A stretch of 64,000 nt of DNA from Glycine soja (GCF_004193775.1 NC_041006.1:30619102-30683101); one strand, 5' to 3'. Shown: positions 33,500 to 47,358, counted from the first letter of the stretch. Notes: a model not told the origin generated them from the letters alone. Numbers and translations: made by a program.

Positions 33500-36400
33500 C
33501 TAAACTTTTTCCTTTTGTATCACTTTATTTGTGATCAAATCTCCACTGCTTACTATTTAGATAAATGAATAATATATTGTTGTATAATTTGATGTTTCAT
33601 GTACATATTATTTTCTCAATTTTTAGGTGAGGATTTGTACCATTATTCAAATGCTTAGAATATAATATTATAAAATTATTTCAACACTATTCTCAATTTA
33701 AGACCTCATTTGTTAATAATTTCAACACCATTCATAGATATTTGGAAATTAATAAGACTAAAGAGTTGAATCTCTCAGATGATGGTGGTGAAGAGATTAT
33801 TTCTCAAGCTGTGGACAAGAGTAATGAAAAGAAGGGTGAAGGTAATCCTGAAGATGAATTAGGGAAACTTGCACAACAAAATGAAGAAGTCTCTCAAACT
33901 TAGGATGATATAAAAATATCTTCAAATATGCATATTCAACCATTCCTAATTCTAGATCCAGAGATCTCCTTAATAAGAACACACATTTAACAACCTCTAA
34001 TCTCCTCACTTCAGACAAAGTATTCAACTTTGTCTTTTGATTTCTCACTAGAATCTTTGCCTACTAGGAAAGGCAAAGAATTAGAAGTTCACCATGAACA
34101 TAATCAATCTTCCTAGCAAAAAACATAAACAAGTCATTTTCTAGAAATGCCTTATGTAATCAACTAACCTTTGTGGTAACCGATTAGATTACACTTCTTT
34201 ATTCTTCCTAGCCAACACAAAATCATGTGGTAATCTATTGCACTAACCATGTAACCGATTACCTTAGTGTAATTTTCAAAAATAGTTTCAAAAGAATAGG
34301 TTTACGATTTAATTGATTTTCTTATGGAATGATATCTAAAATTAAAACCATCAACATGCCTATTTCTAAAACAAACAATACAATGTCACATTCACTAACA
34401 TGTTTGGCATGAAAAAATAAAACCAAAACATAATGTCTAAAAGATAACTAACTTCATGTCAACACTTCATACCAATCTAAGCTAAGAGATCAAAGGTCTC
34501 AAAACATACAACATCATAAATATAAATAGCGAAAGAGACAATTTTTATGTGATTCGACACTTCTTACTTGTGTCGACAAGAACATCTAAACAAATATATA
34601 TTTATTATCTCATAACACTTTACAAGTTTTTTTTTGGATAAACTTGAAAAACAATCTCTATTACAAAGCCTCTCTCTTAAGATGATGACCTCCTTTAAAA
34701 TTTTGAATTGATTTTTTCAACACAAACCCATTTAACTTGTCTCTTAAATAGATCTTAATATCTTGTGGAATTAATTCTTTACCTCCAATCAAGAAATATC
34801 CTAAATTCACCCCCAAAAAATTTAACCTAATTACCTCTATTATATGAGCATAAAATTATTCTAAATAAGGGAGGTAGAGAAATCCACCATTGAACAACCA
34901 TGTGCAAAGCATATAGTATCACCGAGATACAAATTAAATCAAAGGCGATCTGGTTTAAGGATTTATATCACTTTGTTTGTGATGATGAAAAATATTGTTA
35001 ACTACTTAGGTAAATGGAATAATATACAATTATGTATTTTATCTTTTGTATATATATTTGTGTTTGGTTTTTGGTTCAAGTCACGTTCAACGAAAATTTT
35101 CCATTTTGCAAGACAAAAACACAAAAGGAAGGGAGATGATAGATTGATATTCAGTTCAATGTAACTAAAAACCAAACACACAAAGTAATTAAGCAAAAAA
35201 AGAAATAGTAAAGTAACATGACGTAATTATAATTTAATTGAAAATTAAGAATCAATAATATAAAGATTTTTTTACACTCAATTATGAATTATTATATAAT
35301 TAAAATTATTAATTTTTATAATAATTATTTTAAAAATTACATTAAAATTATTATATAATAACTTAGTTAATAGAATACACACAATCTTTCCTGTTACAAT
35401 GTATATTAAGATTTCTATAATCCTACCAACCAATGTGATTATTAGATATAAAACTAAATGATCTCATTAACCGGTAACAATAACAATGACATAATTATAT
35501 TTTTACAATCAAAATTTTGAAGCACTTATTCAATAACTCTCTTTTTGTTATTTATTTATTTTTATCATACTACATCATCAATTAAATCAATTACTTATTA
35601 ATGTCTCTTTCTTTCTCTCAAGTTGTAGATAATTTAAAGATGTCTAAAAAACATTTTTCCAACAATATAATCCTTATTTTTAACTGAGTATAAATGATAG
35701 GTTGCTACAAGGAATTAGCAGGTCCATTGCCTCGAAGCCAACAAAGAGAAGAAAGGGCACAACAACATGCACAGTCATCCCTTCCCCATCGTTCCACATG
35801 AAAAGGATGGTGATGAAATGGAAAGAAAGCAAAATTCGCTAAGGCAGCTAGTTTCCTTTATTTGTCGTTCACTGTTTCAATATGGGGCAAAATGTTAATT
35901 GGTCTCTAGGGCTTGGTGGGGATCATCATTACAACAATCAAAAAGAGGGTCTCTTTCTATTTCTCAACATTCCTCCTGGTCTGGTGCTTCGTCTCTCTTT
36001 CACTGTTAAAACTCCGTTTCAGATCTCTTTTTCTCTAACAACATCATCATGCGCTCTAGAATTCCTGTCTCCATGAATTTGGTCATGCAAATTTACATGC
36101 AAACTAATCATTATAGTGATCAAACGGAATCTGTGTATTTAAGGCTTTTTAACAGCCCCCCTCTCTATATATATTAATTATATGAAAAATGACATATATA
36201 TACGGTTCATTTTGGTGTAGAAGAAGAGATGAAAAAAAGAATAAAACCAAAAATATAGCAAAAAGAAATGTTAGCAATATACTTTATAACATAATTATTG
36301 TTTTGTTAAAATTTTATTAAAATTTCAAATTTTGATAGATTTCATTTTTTATTTAATGAGTCTTTTTTTATTTTGTAATTTTCATATAAATTAATTAAAA

Positions 36401-39400
36401 GAAAAATGTTTGTAAATAAAGTATGCTAGAAAATGTATTTTTAGCACTCACGATGACCTCATGTGTGGTTTTTTTTTTTTTTTGCACAGCCAAATTTAAT
36501 AAGAACATAAACTCCATTTTAATGTAGGGAAAGTAAAGGGCGATCCTCTGTGTAAGAGTGCTCTAAACATAAACTCCATTTTGTATATGTGGAACTGAAA
36601 AAAAAAAAAGAGAGAGAAAAGGGGAAAAAAGAAATAGAATATTTATAATTGTTCTGTGTAAATATTGCACTAGCTACTAAGATAAATGAGTTGCTTCTCA
36701 AGTTCGATCATAAAGAAATGTGATCGTGGTTTACGTCAAAAACTGTTGGAAAAGGAATTTAATTCTGTTCAAACTTAAATACCTTTCTCATTGTTTTGGA
36801 TCTTGGAATATTAGACAAGGAGTAAACTCACTGTAACAGTGGTCGTAAGTGTGGATCACTTTAATTTCTAACTATAAAATCTTCATTTTAATTTCTAGTG
36901 TTAAAAAAAGTTAGTCCACTTATTCTTTTCTATTTTACTTTTTATTTTTTATATAAAAAATACTAAAGTAAATGATTTTTTCTAAAATCAAGAATTAAAA
37001 CAAATTTTATAAAGTCAAACTAAAGTAACTTACACTTTTAACTTTAAAAATTAAAATGAAAATTTACTCTTTTCTCAAGCGTATAGTGAATGTACATGTG
37101 TTTCGTGCAATGACCCTTTTCATGCAATTTTTTTTCTCAAATAAACATTCTTTTTCGAAATCGTAATCCGAGTGCCCGCTTGGCCCGGAGGGGTTGCAAG
37201 TGTGATTTTGCATGAAAAATTATTGCTTGGTTAGTTTAAAGTAATATGATTTTGTTACTAAAAGAACTTTTGTTAGGAAATGAATATTGTAACTTCTGTA
37301 TTGAGTTAAAAAAAATTACATTAAGTTTTATTATGATTTATTTTTTAGATAAAAGTTTTAACACATAAATATCTTTCCTTCAAACTTAAGATCATGACTT
37401 AAAATCAAATTTATAAACGCACATCCAAATACCCCTCGTATATACGACAACTACTTCTAAATCCAAATGCTAATTAAAGACAAAGAAAAACAAGATTACT
37501 GAGCAAAGAAAATCAAATTTATAAACGCACATCCAAATTCCCCTAATTTAGTGGCTTTTGTTGTGATTCATGTGAAGTTACTGTAGTTTCACAAATCCAG
37601 ACTTTATTATAATGGGATTAACCAATTCGCTAAATATCTATCTGCCAAGGATTGTACCAGCAATGCCTTGTAAGGCTTTAATTAATGTATGCATCACATA
37701 AAGGTATGTCTGTTGAGTGAAATTGATTGTCCCACACTTCCACTACATATATAGAATAAATTTAAATCCACTTATCTTTATTAAGGGCCATCACTTCATC
37801 ATGCAAGGAATATCTGTACTTCAAGAGCGCATAATTTATCGTAGGTTTCTAATCTTATTTCATCTTTGCTTCTCGAAGTGGTGAGCTTCTATTTATTAGC
37901 CTCACCAAAACGCATATGGCAATAACATAAGCACACACTTTTCACGTTAATGGTTCAATTTTTTAATTGGATTTGCTCCACATAAAATGGCACATTTTCC
38001 CTTAGCTCCTCTTGGATAAAATTCACCTTCTATATATTTCAATGGGAAACCAAGAAAAGATCCATGTTGGGATGTGTAAACTATATAAAGACTGCTTTAT
38101 ATATATGTTGAAGATGAGTCATGACAAATCACAACTTAGGGAGAAAATAATAATTGCTATAATTAATTAATTAAAAGATGAAATGGAAGTTTGTGTGGTT
38201 GCTATAATTAATGTGCTGATATAGATTGAATACGATTATCCACTTGCTAGTTTCCCTGTTGAAGAATGTTTAGTGACTCCACCTCTCTCTCACATTTTGT
38301 CTTGATGTTGATTGACTACAATCCGGGCCATCCCATTAAAAAAATGCACCTCAATAATTTTTTAGATTATTATTTTATTTATAATTTTATACAAAAAATT
38401 CTCTATTCTAGATGCTTGATGAGTGGCCTAGACAATCATGTAACCCAAATAGTATTGGGTCCATTGGGGAACTTACATTACTATGACTGTGAGGGTGGAC
38501 ACTTGCATCTCTCATTTTTTAAAGTTCATCAAATTTGTAAATAAAATCATATATTTTTATATTTTATTTTATTTTATTTGTATTTATATAACTAAACCCA
38601 TTAATTTTATTTTTTATAATTTACACCCAGTAACTTAGAGTCATAAATCTGTCGATCGGGCCACATTAGATCACATCCCATACATTTTTCTTTCTAGTGT
38701 TTTGTTCCGTATCCCACCCCCATCCCAACCCACGCTTTGACTTTATAAAGCACCATTCACCCTAATTAGTAGTGTGAACATTCCTGAAACTTAATCTAGC
38801 ATGATAATCGTGAACCTTTTATGTTCTTGAATGCCAACAATTATAGGTCCCCCTAGAACTGTTAAGACCAAGTATCACAAATAAGCTTGCATTAATTTCT
38901 GACGCTTTTTCCCCTAGTCCCCTCCTTATTATAGAACTCCAACGAGTAATAACTAATAAAAATAAGGCTTTAAATTGTGGTTAGCATCGTGGTTGAGGTT
39001 TCATTGCAATTTATATAGTCGTGTTATTCATATAATAATTTATACAATATATTTTATGTCTATCTTTTTCTATTACGTCATTTATTAGACTTCATATTTT
39101 TGTGTTAGTTGTATCATTTGTTACATTTCTCCTATTATAACCATATATATCTATTATTATAATAAGATATATAATAATTTATATAAGAGGAGAAATCAAC
39201 TTATTATAAAAGTAAATTTTTTATATTTACTTTTCATTCTAATAATTTATTTTTTAAAATCTAATAATTAATGACGTATAAGAAGAGGAATCAACATTTA
39301 TTTTTTATGTAATGTATGTTTGGGTGGATGTTGCAACAGATTTCTTCTCTTTCCGATGCATAATTTTTCATATTCAATACTAAATGCATGTTTACTTTCA

Positions 39401-40980
39401 ATTATTTACATGATTAATCACCTTATAATAGAAGCGACAAATACTTGCTGGTGTGTAATAAGAGATTGAGAGAGTTGCATGTGGAGAGAGAGTCTTCGTT
39501 CCACCTTGCATCATCCGTTCTAAACATAGGCTAAAGCTTTGTATTGTAGCTTTTGCATCCTTTGGTTGTTTGATGATTTGTTGCATAGGATACATATTTC
39601 CAAAAACACAATATTTTGAAAAATTGTCAATAAATATAATTGATGCAGTCACAATTGCAATTTTGATCCCGTTGCAGAGACTCCAAAATCTTAATGTTAT
39701 AATGACAACATCAAAACTTTGAATAAAAGTAGTAAATGGGTAGTGAAAAAAATAATTACTGTCATGTTAATTAGTTAACAAAATTGAGATGACCCCAGTT
39801 GGAAGAAAGTGCCAAGAGCCCAAAAACAAAGTCACTGGCCAGTGGTTGAAACTTGAAATATCACTGTTATTGGTTAGACCTAGTGGTAATTCGTGCGTTT
39901 GAGAATCAACGGCCAAAAGGGAGAGAGACTAGGCCACACCATATTGTGCAGTGGAGGACAAGAGAGTTGGACTTGAAGGAAACGACGTCGTAAGAGCCAA
40001 CCCCTATAACGCTCAAGGGTAGCAGATACCTGTCCTGTAGTTGCAAAGTTGTAGTAGGGGTCCATAGCCAGAGAGCAGCAGGATCTGCAAAACTGTTTTG
40101 AAGTGACTGGAGGGAGGGACACGTTGTCCACGGCCCGTGAAATCTAATTCAACGTCCTCAGGAACTGAGACACCAAAACCAACCACGCCATCAAAATAGC
40201 AACACCCCATCACATTAAATGAACCTTCATTTATTCATATATATATATATATCATGAATCAATTGACTTAGATTTATTTCATCATAACTAATGATTTAGA
40301 GTTCAAATCTTTAGATATGAGACAGAGTTTTGCTTTTTATAATAATTATAGTACATGTTTAGTTTTCATTTGAAATTGTTACATTGAACAATGAACATTC
40401 TAATGCAAATTCAACGGATAAAAATAAAATGAAAATGAATGAAAGGATTTTGATCTTTTTTCAGAAGTATTTTTATCTCAAAAATTATTTTTCCCCTGAT
40501 TTTTAAACATGTTCATATTCAATTTAAATATGATTATTTTTTCATTGGAGGATACAAAGATGTGGTCAAGATAAAAATAAAAGTAGTTTATAGTTTGTCA
40601 GTGTCACCAATAAATTTGAGAGAGAGACATGGTTTTGGTCTTTGAAGTAGCATTAGCATCCAGTGTGCAAAAATGAGGCCTGTTGCGGGATGCAGCACAC
40701 TGCTCTATTTTGGATAGCAATAACTAATTGTTATTATTAATTTAATATAAGAGTGTGACTAGTAAGGTCTAATAGTAAGGACTAAGGAGTGTGTAGTTTC
40801 ATAAAAGAGAAAAGGAAAGGAGGGAAGGAGCGTAGAATAAAGCAAAAGCGAAGGTCTTTCTCATACACGGATCCCCATGGAATGCGGGAAGGATGCCTAG
40901 CATTGCTTGCTGGAACACATTCTTTTTGTTTAGTTTAAAGGAACTTGCTTTGTTCCCTTTAGAAATCTGTCCAACGAAAC
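33500..40980. other. Intergenic region without a supported gene
   Basis: A Lys/Glu-rich open stretch near 33755-33903 (plus; ELNLSDDGGEEIISQ) has no recognisable family. 34150-34290 holds decayed GTAATCGATTAC-like motifs (GTAACCGATTAGATTAC, GTAACCGATTACC), probably an old LTR of the family at 1826 and 10127. Open frames at 35882-36076 (plus) and 39880-40213 (minus) are not recognised. The remainder is AT-rich spacer. Confidence 0.5.
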
Positions 40981-40984
40981 ACCC

Positions 40985-40993
40985 CTTATATAC
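40985..40993 (+). promoter_or_regulatory. Candidate TATA box of ANT
   Basis: CTTATATAC lies in a local GC-richer context, about 310 bp upstream of the ANT start codon. The GA-rich leader starts roughly 40 bp downstream. Position and context fit a core promoter; no transcript data are available. Confidence 0.4.
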
Positions 40994-41026
40994 ATTACAT
41001 ACAAGCCAACACACTCACATATAATA

Positions 41027-41052
41027 GAGGGAGAGAGAGAAAGAAAGAGAGT
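41027..41052 (+). promoter_or_regulatory. GA-repeat in the ANT leader
   Basis: GAGGGAGAGAGAGAAAGAAAGAGAG is a (GA)n tract of the kind bound by plant BASIC PENTACYSTEINE (GAGA-binding) factors. It lies where the 5' UTR of ANT should begin. The binding role is inferred from motif only. Confidence 0.4.
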
Positions 41053-41058
41053 TTATAG

Positions 41059-41088
41059 ATGATGCAGTTTCTTGCAGGACCTCGATAG
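41059..41088 (+). CDS. Possible upstream ORF in the ANT leader (9 codons)
   Basis: ATG ATG followed by seven sense codons and TAG encodes MMQFLAGPR, about 200 bp before the ANT start codon. If transcription starts near the candidate TATA box, the uORF lies in the leader and could lower ANT translation. It is too short for any peptide function to be argued. Confidence 0.3.
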   Translation: MMQFLAGPR

Positions 41089-41294
41089 ATTTGTTTACAT
41101 TGTTTGTTAGATTTGGCCCAGTCAGACAAAATTATTTATTTAGCAAAATCCAAAGGAAAAAAAAAATTGGTCTAAATGGTGGGGTGGGGATGCTAGAGAG
41201 TGGATATGGTTTTCCAATGATTAGTATTTGAGTAGAAAGTATATTTCTCTTGTTTGGTGAAGGAGGGAGTGAGTGTTTTGTTAAGAGAGAAAAA

Positions 41295-44200
41295 ATGAAG
41301 AGTATGGAAAATGATGACAATGCTGACCTTAATAATCAAAACAATTGGTTGGGTTTCTCACTCTCTCCTCAAATGCATAATATAGGAGTTTCTTCACACT
41401 CACAACCTTCCTCTGCTGCTGAAGTGGTTCCTACAAGCTTTTACCACCACACTGCTCCACTTAGTAGCTATGGTTTCTACTATGGACTTGAAGCTGAAAA
41501 TGTTGGATTGTATTCAGCTTTGCCAATCATGCCCCTCAAATCTGATGGCTCTCTCTATGGATTGGAAACTTTAAGCAGGTCACAAGCACAAGGTTAGTCC
41601 AAATGTGTTTTTTGCTATGTTTTTGGGAGACTTGTTTTTTAGTGCGTGTGCACTATACTAATTGTTGAACCTCTTGAGCACTGTTTTTAATTTTTATCTA
41701 TTTTTGTGAAGCAATGGCTACTACTTCAACACCAAAACTGGAGAACTTCTTAGGTGGGGAAGCCATGGGGACCCCTCATCACTACGAATGTAGTGCCACA
41801 GAAACAATGCCTCTGAGCTTAGACAGTGTTTTTTACATCCAACCCTCACGCCGTGACCCAAATAATAACCAAACCTACCAAAACCATGTTCAACACATTA
41901 GCACCAACCAACAACAACAACAGCAAGAGCTTCAAGCATATTACTCTACCTTGAGAAACCATGATATGATATTAGAAGGGTCAAAGCAAAGCCAAACTTC
42001 TGACAACAACAATCTTCATGTTCAAAACATGGGTGGTGATGATGCCGTTCCTGTTCCTGGCCTCAAGAGTTGGGAAGTGAGGAACTTCCAAGCTAGCCAT
42101 GCACATGAGTCAAAGATGATTGTTCCTCATGTGGAGGAAAATGCTGGTGAATCAGGGTCCATTGGATCAATGGCTTATGGTGACTTGCAATCGTTGAGCT
42201 TGTCCATGAGTCCTAGCTCTCAGTCTAGCAGTGTCACAAGTTCTCACCGTGCTTCACCTGCTGTCGTTGATTCTGTTGCCATGGATACTAAGAAAAGGGG
42301 GCCTGAAAAGGTTGACCAGAAGCAAATTGTTCATAGGAAGTCCATTGACACCTTTGGACAAAGAACCTCCCAGTATAGAGGAGTAACAAGGTTTATTAGT
42401 TCTCTTCTGCTAACATCACATTAATATGTTTATGTATTTTGAAACAATAATAAAGCTATAATAATATAGTTGAGCAAGTTGTTTGTGACTTTGTTCACTT
42501 GATTTGCCTAAGATTTTGTGTCATGGTTCATGGCTTCATGCATGAGCATCCTCACTTAATTAACATCACATTAATATGTTCATGTATTTTAAAACAATAA
42601 AGCTATAATATAGTTCAGTAAGTTGTTTGTGACTTTGTTCTCTTGATTTGCTTAAGATTTTGTGTCATGGTTCATGCATGAGCAATGAGCATTCTCAACA
42701 CATTTAACTGTTCATCTTCCTTTTTGTGTTTTGTGTTTTATGATTTCTCTTTATTTCTAAAGGGTGTTTGTGTATCAGGCATAGGTGGACTGGGAGATAT
42801 GAAGCTCATCTTTGGGACAACAGCTGCAAGAAAGAGGGGCAAAGCAGGAAAGGAAGACAAGGTAAGAAAGGGACTATATTCCCCATCACTTTTTCTTTTG
42901 TTTTTCTCTTGTGCATATTTTTGGTCAAGCATCTATCTATTTGAGTTCCAATGTTCCTTTGTAGCAAAGATCTGCATTTTTTTTAGTCATCACTCATTCT
43001 TTTTTGGTTTTATAACTTTGCGTTGCGGGGAATGCCACCGAAATATACGATGAATCTCAGTTTATCTAGGTAAGGTTTCTTAAGACCTTAATATCTTTTT
43101 ATTTTCTTTTAATTCAGGTTGAAATTCTCAGAGCTTAGATTAACCAGACAGTTAAAGATAGATATCAATTAATATAAATGCTTATGATGTTAACAAAAGA
43201 GGAAAATTGATGTTTATTCAAGTCATTTCGAACTTTTGATTTTAGGGGGTTATGATATGGAAGAAAAAGCTGCGAGAGCTTATGATCTAGCGGCACTCAA
43301 GTATTGGGGACCCTCCACTCACATAAACTTTCCTGTAAAACTAATAATATATTTCTTTTTTCTCTTCCATGTTTCCACTCTCAAGTTGCAGTAACTGTGA
43401 CTAAAATAATAATCTCATTGACATTTTTTTCTTTTCCATTCTCTTCTAATAACAGTTGGAAAATTATCAAAATGAACTTGAGGAAATGAAGAACATGACT
43501 AGACAAGAGTATGTTGCTCATTTGAGAAGGTAAAATCCTTGTTGTTATTTATCATTTGGAAATCAAATAGTAAACAACTATTTTACTTAATCATAACATC
43601 TATCACTTTTGTTCATTCAGAAAAAGCAGCGGATTCTCAAGAGGGGCTTCCATGTACAGAGGAGTAACAAGGTCTCATAGGCCAACAACCACTCAGTATA
43701 TAATTACAATTTAATTAGTAATATACTAATATTTATATCTGCAAATGAAATTTCTAAAGTTTTTTCAAACTTGGTTCATTTGGTAGCAGACACCACCAAC
43801 ATGGAAGGTGGCAAGCTCGAATTGGTAGAGTGGCTGGAAACAAAGATCTATATCTTGGAACCTTTAGTGAGTTCTTTCGTACTCGTTGTATAACTCTTTT
43901 TGTTTTGGTTCTGAATGTACTTTTATTTTTTTACCTTATTTGCATGCATCAATGTGTTCATGTACCAATAACCGTGTTTCCCCATAGTAGTAAGCTGACA
44001 GAGAGGATGCTTTATGACTTTGAAAACTTAATCTTTGTTGCTCATCTTTTGAGTGACGATAAAGCTGATCATGAGCCACTTTAATTTTGTTGAGGACTGT
44101 TAGTCCCTGAGAGTCAGCTTTTACTAATGCTGTTATTCAGAATAATATACAATAAACATATTAATCTTATCCAATGTTTGTAGCATAGAAAACAATAAAC

Positions 44201-44954
44201 TCGTATGTTTTTGACCAAATAGTACCTTTCCAATGTGTCTGCCCCCCAACCCCCCCCCCCCCCCCCTTGTTTGTTGTCACAAAAATCTAATCATTATTAC
44301 TGAAATTAAACTCTAGGTACACAAGAGGAAGCAGCTGAAGCCTATGATATTGCTGCTATAAAATTCCGAGGAGCGAATGCTGTAACCAACTTTGACATAA
44401 CAAGATATGATGTGGAGAAAATCATGGCAAGCAGCAACCTCCTTAGCAGTGAGCTAGCTAGGCGCAACCGAGAGACGGACAATGAAACTCAGTGCATTGA
44501 TCAAAATCACAATAAGCCTTCTGCATATGAGGACACTCAAGAAGCTATTCTAATGCACCAGAAGAGCTGTGAGAGCGAAAATGATCAGTGGAAGATGGTT
44601 CTCTACCAATCCTCTCAGCAACTTGAGCAGAATCCACCAACAATTGAGAGTGACAGAACTAACCAGTCCTTCGCAGTGGCTTTGGACAGCATGTTTCATC
44701 AGGAAGTAGAGGAATCAAGTAAGGTGAGGACGCATGTGTCAAATCCTTCTTCATTGGCCACAAGTTTGAGCAGCTCAAGAGAAGGTAGCCCTGATAGGAC
44801 AAGCTTGCCAATGCTCTCTGGAATGCCTTCAACTGCATCAAAACTATTGGCTACTAATCCAAATAACGTGAATTCTTGGGACCCTTCACCCCATTTGAGG
44901 CCAGCACTTACTTTGCCTCAAATGCCAGTTTTTGCAGCTTGGACAGATGCATAG
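41295..44954 (+). CDS. ANT: AINTEGUMENTA orthologue, double-AP2 transcription factor
   Basis: Nine exons join in frame: 41295-41592, 41712-42390, 42779-42861, 43061-43069, 43246-43334, 43456-43529, 43621-43671, 43790-43866 and 44317-44954. They total 1998 nt (665 residues plus stop), all with AG/GT borders. The N-terminus MKSMENDDN...NWLGFSLSP and the C-terminus [15 protein letters not shown] are hallmarks of ANT rather than other AIL/PLT proteins. The pre-AP2 motif [19 protein letters not shown] precedes AP2 domain 1 (from YRGVTR, residues 321-326; [20 protein letters not shown]). AP2 domain 2 starts at residue 423 ([26 protein letters not shown]). Exon 4 is a 9-nt microexon encoding part of VYLG. 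ANT promotes organ-primordium growth and cell proliferation in the nucleus. A TTG-initiated upstream extension (from 41250) is ignored because the ATG at 41295 aligns with the family start. The gene looks intact. Confidence 0.95.
42413..42697 (+). repeat. Tandem duplication inside ANT intron 2
   Basis: Two imperfect copies of about 140 bp (42413-42555 and 42563-42697) share ACATCACATTAATATGTT, AGTTGTTTGTGACTTTGTTC and GATTTTGTGTCATGGTTCAT. They differ by small indels and substitutions. The duplication does not touch the splice sites. Confidence 0.85.
44242..44266. repeat. Poly-C tract in ANT intron 8
   Basis: A nearly pure run of C interrupted once by AA, about 50 bp upstream of the exon 9 acceptor. 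Length is likely variable and sequencing-prone. Confidence 0.85.
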
Positions 44955-44999
44955 TTCATAGCTCAATAGTCCTTTTAATTTTTTGTTCTCTCAAGTGAA

Positions 45000-46740
45000 A
45001 TTTCAATCCTTTTTATTGTCTTTTTTTTGCATGCATGAACAACACAAGAGGAAGGGGTTGTAGCTAGTCAAATGGAGGGTCTAAATATTATATCATCACA
45101 TCACTGTCAGCAAGTTTAATTTAAACTTTCAAATCATTACATTTTAGCATTTTACTAGTTAAGAATTCCTGAATTTTCATTTTCATTTTCAATATATCCT
45201 TGTGGCCAGATTTTGTCAATTCATTCATTGATAGAAACGGACGAGAAGGGATATAAAAAGGTTATGATTGAGAGGGTGAAATTATTAAGGCAATATGGGG
45301 GGAGACACCATTCAATATTCATCATTAGTTCCAACATTGTTGGTCCTCCTAAGTACAGAACCCAGCTCAGAACGTGTCCCAATTAAGCAGAACTGGGCCT
45401 GAGATATATATGCAATTTTAATTTTAATTTATCCCTTTGACTGTAATGATCCTCTTGATCACGTCATTGCTACTGATTCTCCACGTCCAGGGTCATCATT
45501 ACTTGCACTTTTTTATTGCTAAACTTTGTCTAAAGGAAGCAGATATTCCCTTACCTAATTAAAACAAAAGGCAGTGGGTGCAAAATTAGATTCCCTCAGA
45601 ATGACTTTATGTGATCTGATTGATGACTTAATGGCATGCATCGTATTACAATTTGTCTGCTGCCTTAAGGAAAGCCACATAGTTGGAAAAACTTTTCACA
45701 TATCTTTCTTATTATATTATGTTATGAGCACTCTAATGATGATATTGGCTCCTTAAAAGCAACCTTGCCTATGTCCAGTGTGGGCTTAGCTATCTTAAGT
45801 GATCAAGCTCACTCGGCACGGGTACGTTCACACTTTAGTTTTTTTTTTTTCTTCTCTGGTGCCCATGATCTATGTTAACACATGTCATAAGGGAGGAAAA
45901 TAACCTGTAATTGACCCCTAAGACCATTTTTTGTTTGCTTGTATTCCCGTTTGAGATTCAAATTAACATTGAACAAGAAATTACATTGTTTAAAGTAATA
46001 TATACATCTTAAAGAAAATCATTAATTTGGTATAAAAAAGGTGATAGCTTAGGTAGGCACCCCAAATACTGTTAGGCATGACGCCAAATGACATGTTGAA
46101 ATTATTAATAGAGACTCACTCAAAATATTATTGAGCATGCCTAAACTACAAACAATTTTACTTGGTTGCAATTATTTAACTAGTCTCTTGACACCAAAAG
46201 ATTTCCTGAGGAGGATTATCCACCAAACAATATTTTAATTGCGTTAGGAGAATTAAACCCGCATCTACAGAGAAGATGAGAGTTAACTATTTTTAATAAC
46301 ACCGATTACTATTATAAAATAGTCCTTTTTAACTAAAATATCGTTATCAAGAGAGTTAAACTTTTAAAGTGAAGTCATCATTATTTTTTTAAAGTAACAA
46401 AAACTATGAAATAAAAGTGGCTGATAATTTGAAATGGTGAGAGCAATTGAAAAGCTCTAATATGATTAGTATTTCGTCATCCCCTCGTGGGCGACTCATA
46501 GTAATAATCACCATAAGTTATCATGCCAGTGGTTGTGATGCCAAAAGCCTTTGGTTAAGACAATAATTATGCATATACAGTTTTCTTCTTTTCTTTCCTC
46601 AGCAGTATATTCTGCATACTTATCCATGCCTCTCAATATACCATCACACGTACTGTTATTCTGACAAGCTTGTATAATGTATAGTTACTGAAAAATTATT
46701 GGCATGACAAGGAAATCTTAAGTATCCAATTGGTCACGCA
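45000..46740. other. ANT downstream spacer
   Basis: No coding region, RNA gene or mobile element is recognised. The short open frame at 45574-45756 has no family resemblance. The 3' UTR of ANT should lie in the first few hundred bases, but no clear AATAAA is seen close by. Confidence 0.45.
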
Positions 46741-46741
46741 T

Positions 46742-46743
<2 letters not shown>

Positions 46744-46800
<57 letters not shown>
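46744..46800. repeat. (TA)n(CA)n compound microsatellite
   Basis: About 23 TA units are followed by five CA units. Open frames across it on both strands (Tyr/Ile and Thr/His runs) are artefacts. Confidence 0.95.
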
Positions 46801-47358
46801 ATGTGTCAATGTGAAGACTACACCACCACATTCTTGGTGCAAAAATAGTATATACACTGTTAACCAAGGACCCTTTTGTTTTTTCCTTTTGCCTTTAATT
46901 AAGTGGGCGTGCCCTCCCAAATTTAAAAAGATAAAGTTAGCATATGGTAGCAAAATACCCTTACAAGGCAAAAAAGCAGCAAGGAAACAACCATATAAAA
47001 GAGAAGCATGCCGACGGCAAAATCAACGTGGACAGAATCAAGAGAGTGACACATTATTATGAAGTCAACAAAGATCAGCCAGCCATGCAGAAGAAGAATG
47101 GAGGCATTTGCAATGTGTACGGCTTCATCAAAGAGAGAGTTTGGAAAAGTTTTAAGAGAAAAAAAATTATACACTCATAATCTAAAACTATCTTACACCA
47201 TCATCCTATCAAAACCCACTATTTTTTATAATAAGTTATTGACTTTTACAAAATTATTTTTAAAGTCATATAAATAATAATTTGTTGTTAGATGATCATA
47301 TAAAATCAATTAATAATCATTAAACTCAGTTTATATATATATATATATATAAAAGAAT

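Noticed and set aside
35882..36076. 64-codon plus-strand ORF starting MGQNVNWSLGLGG
   Set aside because: Isolated, no recognisable family, no flanking exon.
39880..40213. Overlapping minus-strand open frames (contains SCCSLAMDPYYNFATTGQVS)
   Set aside because: Composition is somewhat gene-like, but there is no recognisable domain, no splice structure, and two frames compete; not enough to call a gene.
40260..40320. tRNA-derived SINE suggested by AGAGTTCAAATC
   Set aside because: A B-box-like match alone; no A box at proper spacing and no tRNA fold or target duplication seen.
41250..41294. N-terminal extension of ANT (FGEGGSECFVKREK)
   Set aside because: It opens with TTG, not ATG; family alignment and context favour the ATG at 41295.
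46696..47062. Open frames on both strands around 46.7-47.1 kb
   Set aside because: They run through the (TA)n(CA)n microsatellite and show no family resemblance or splice support.
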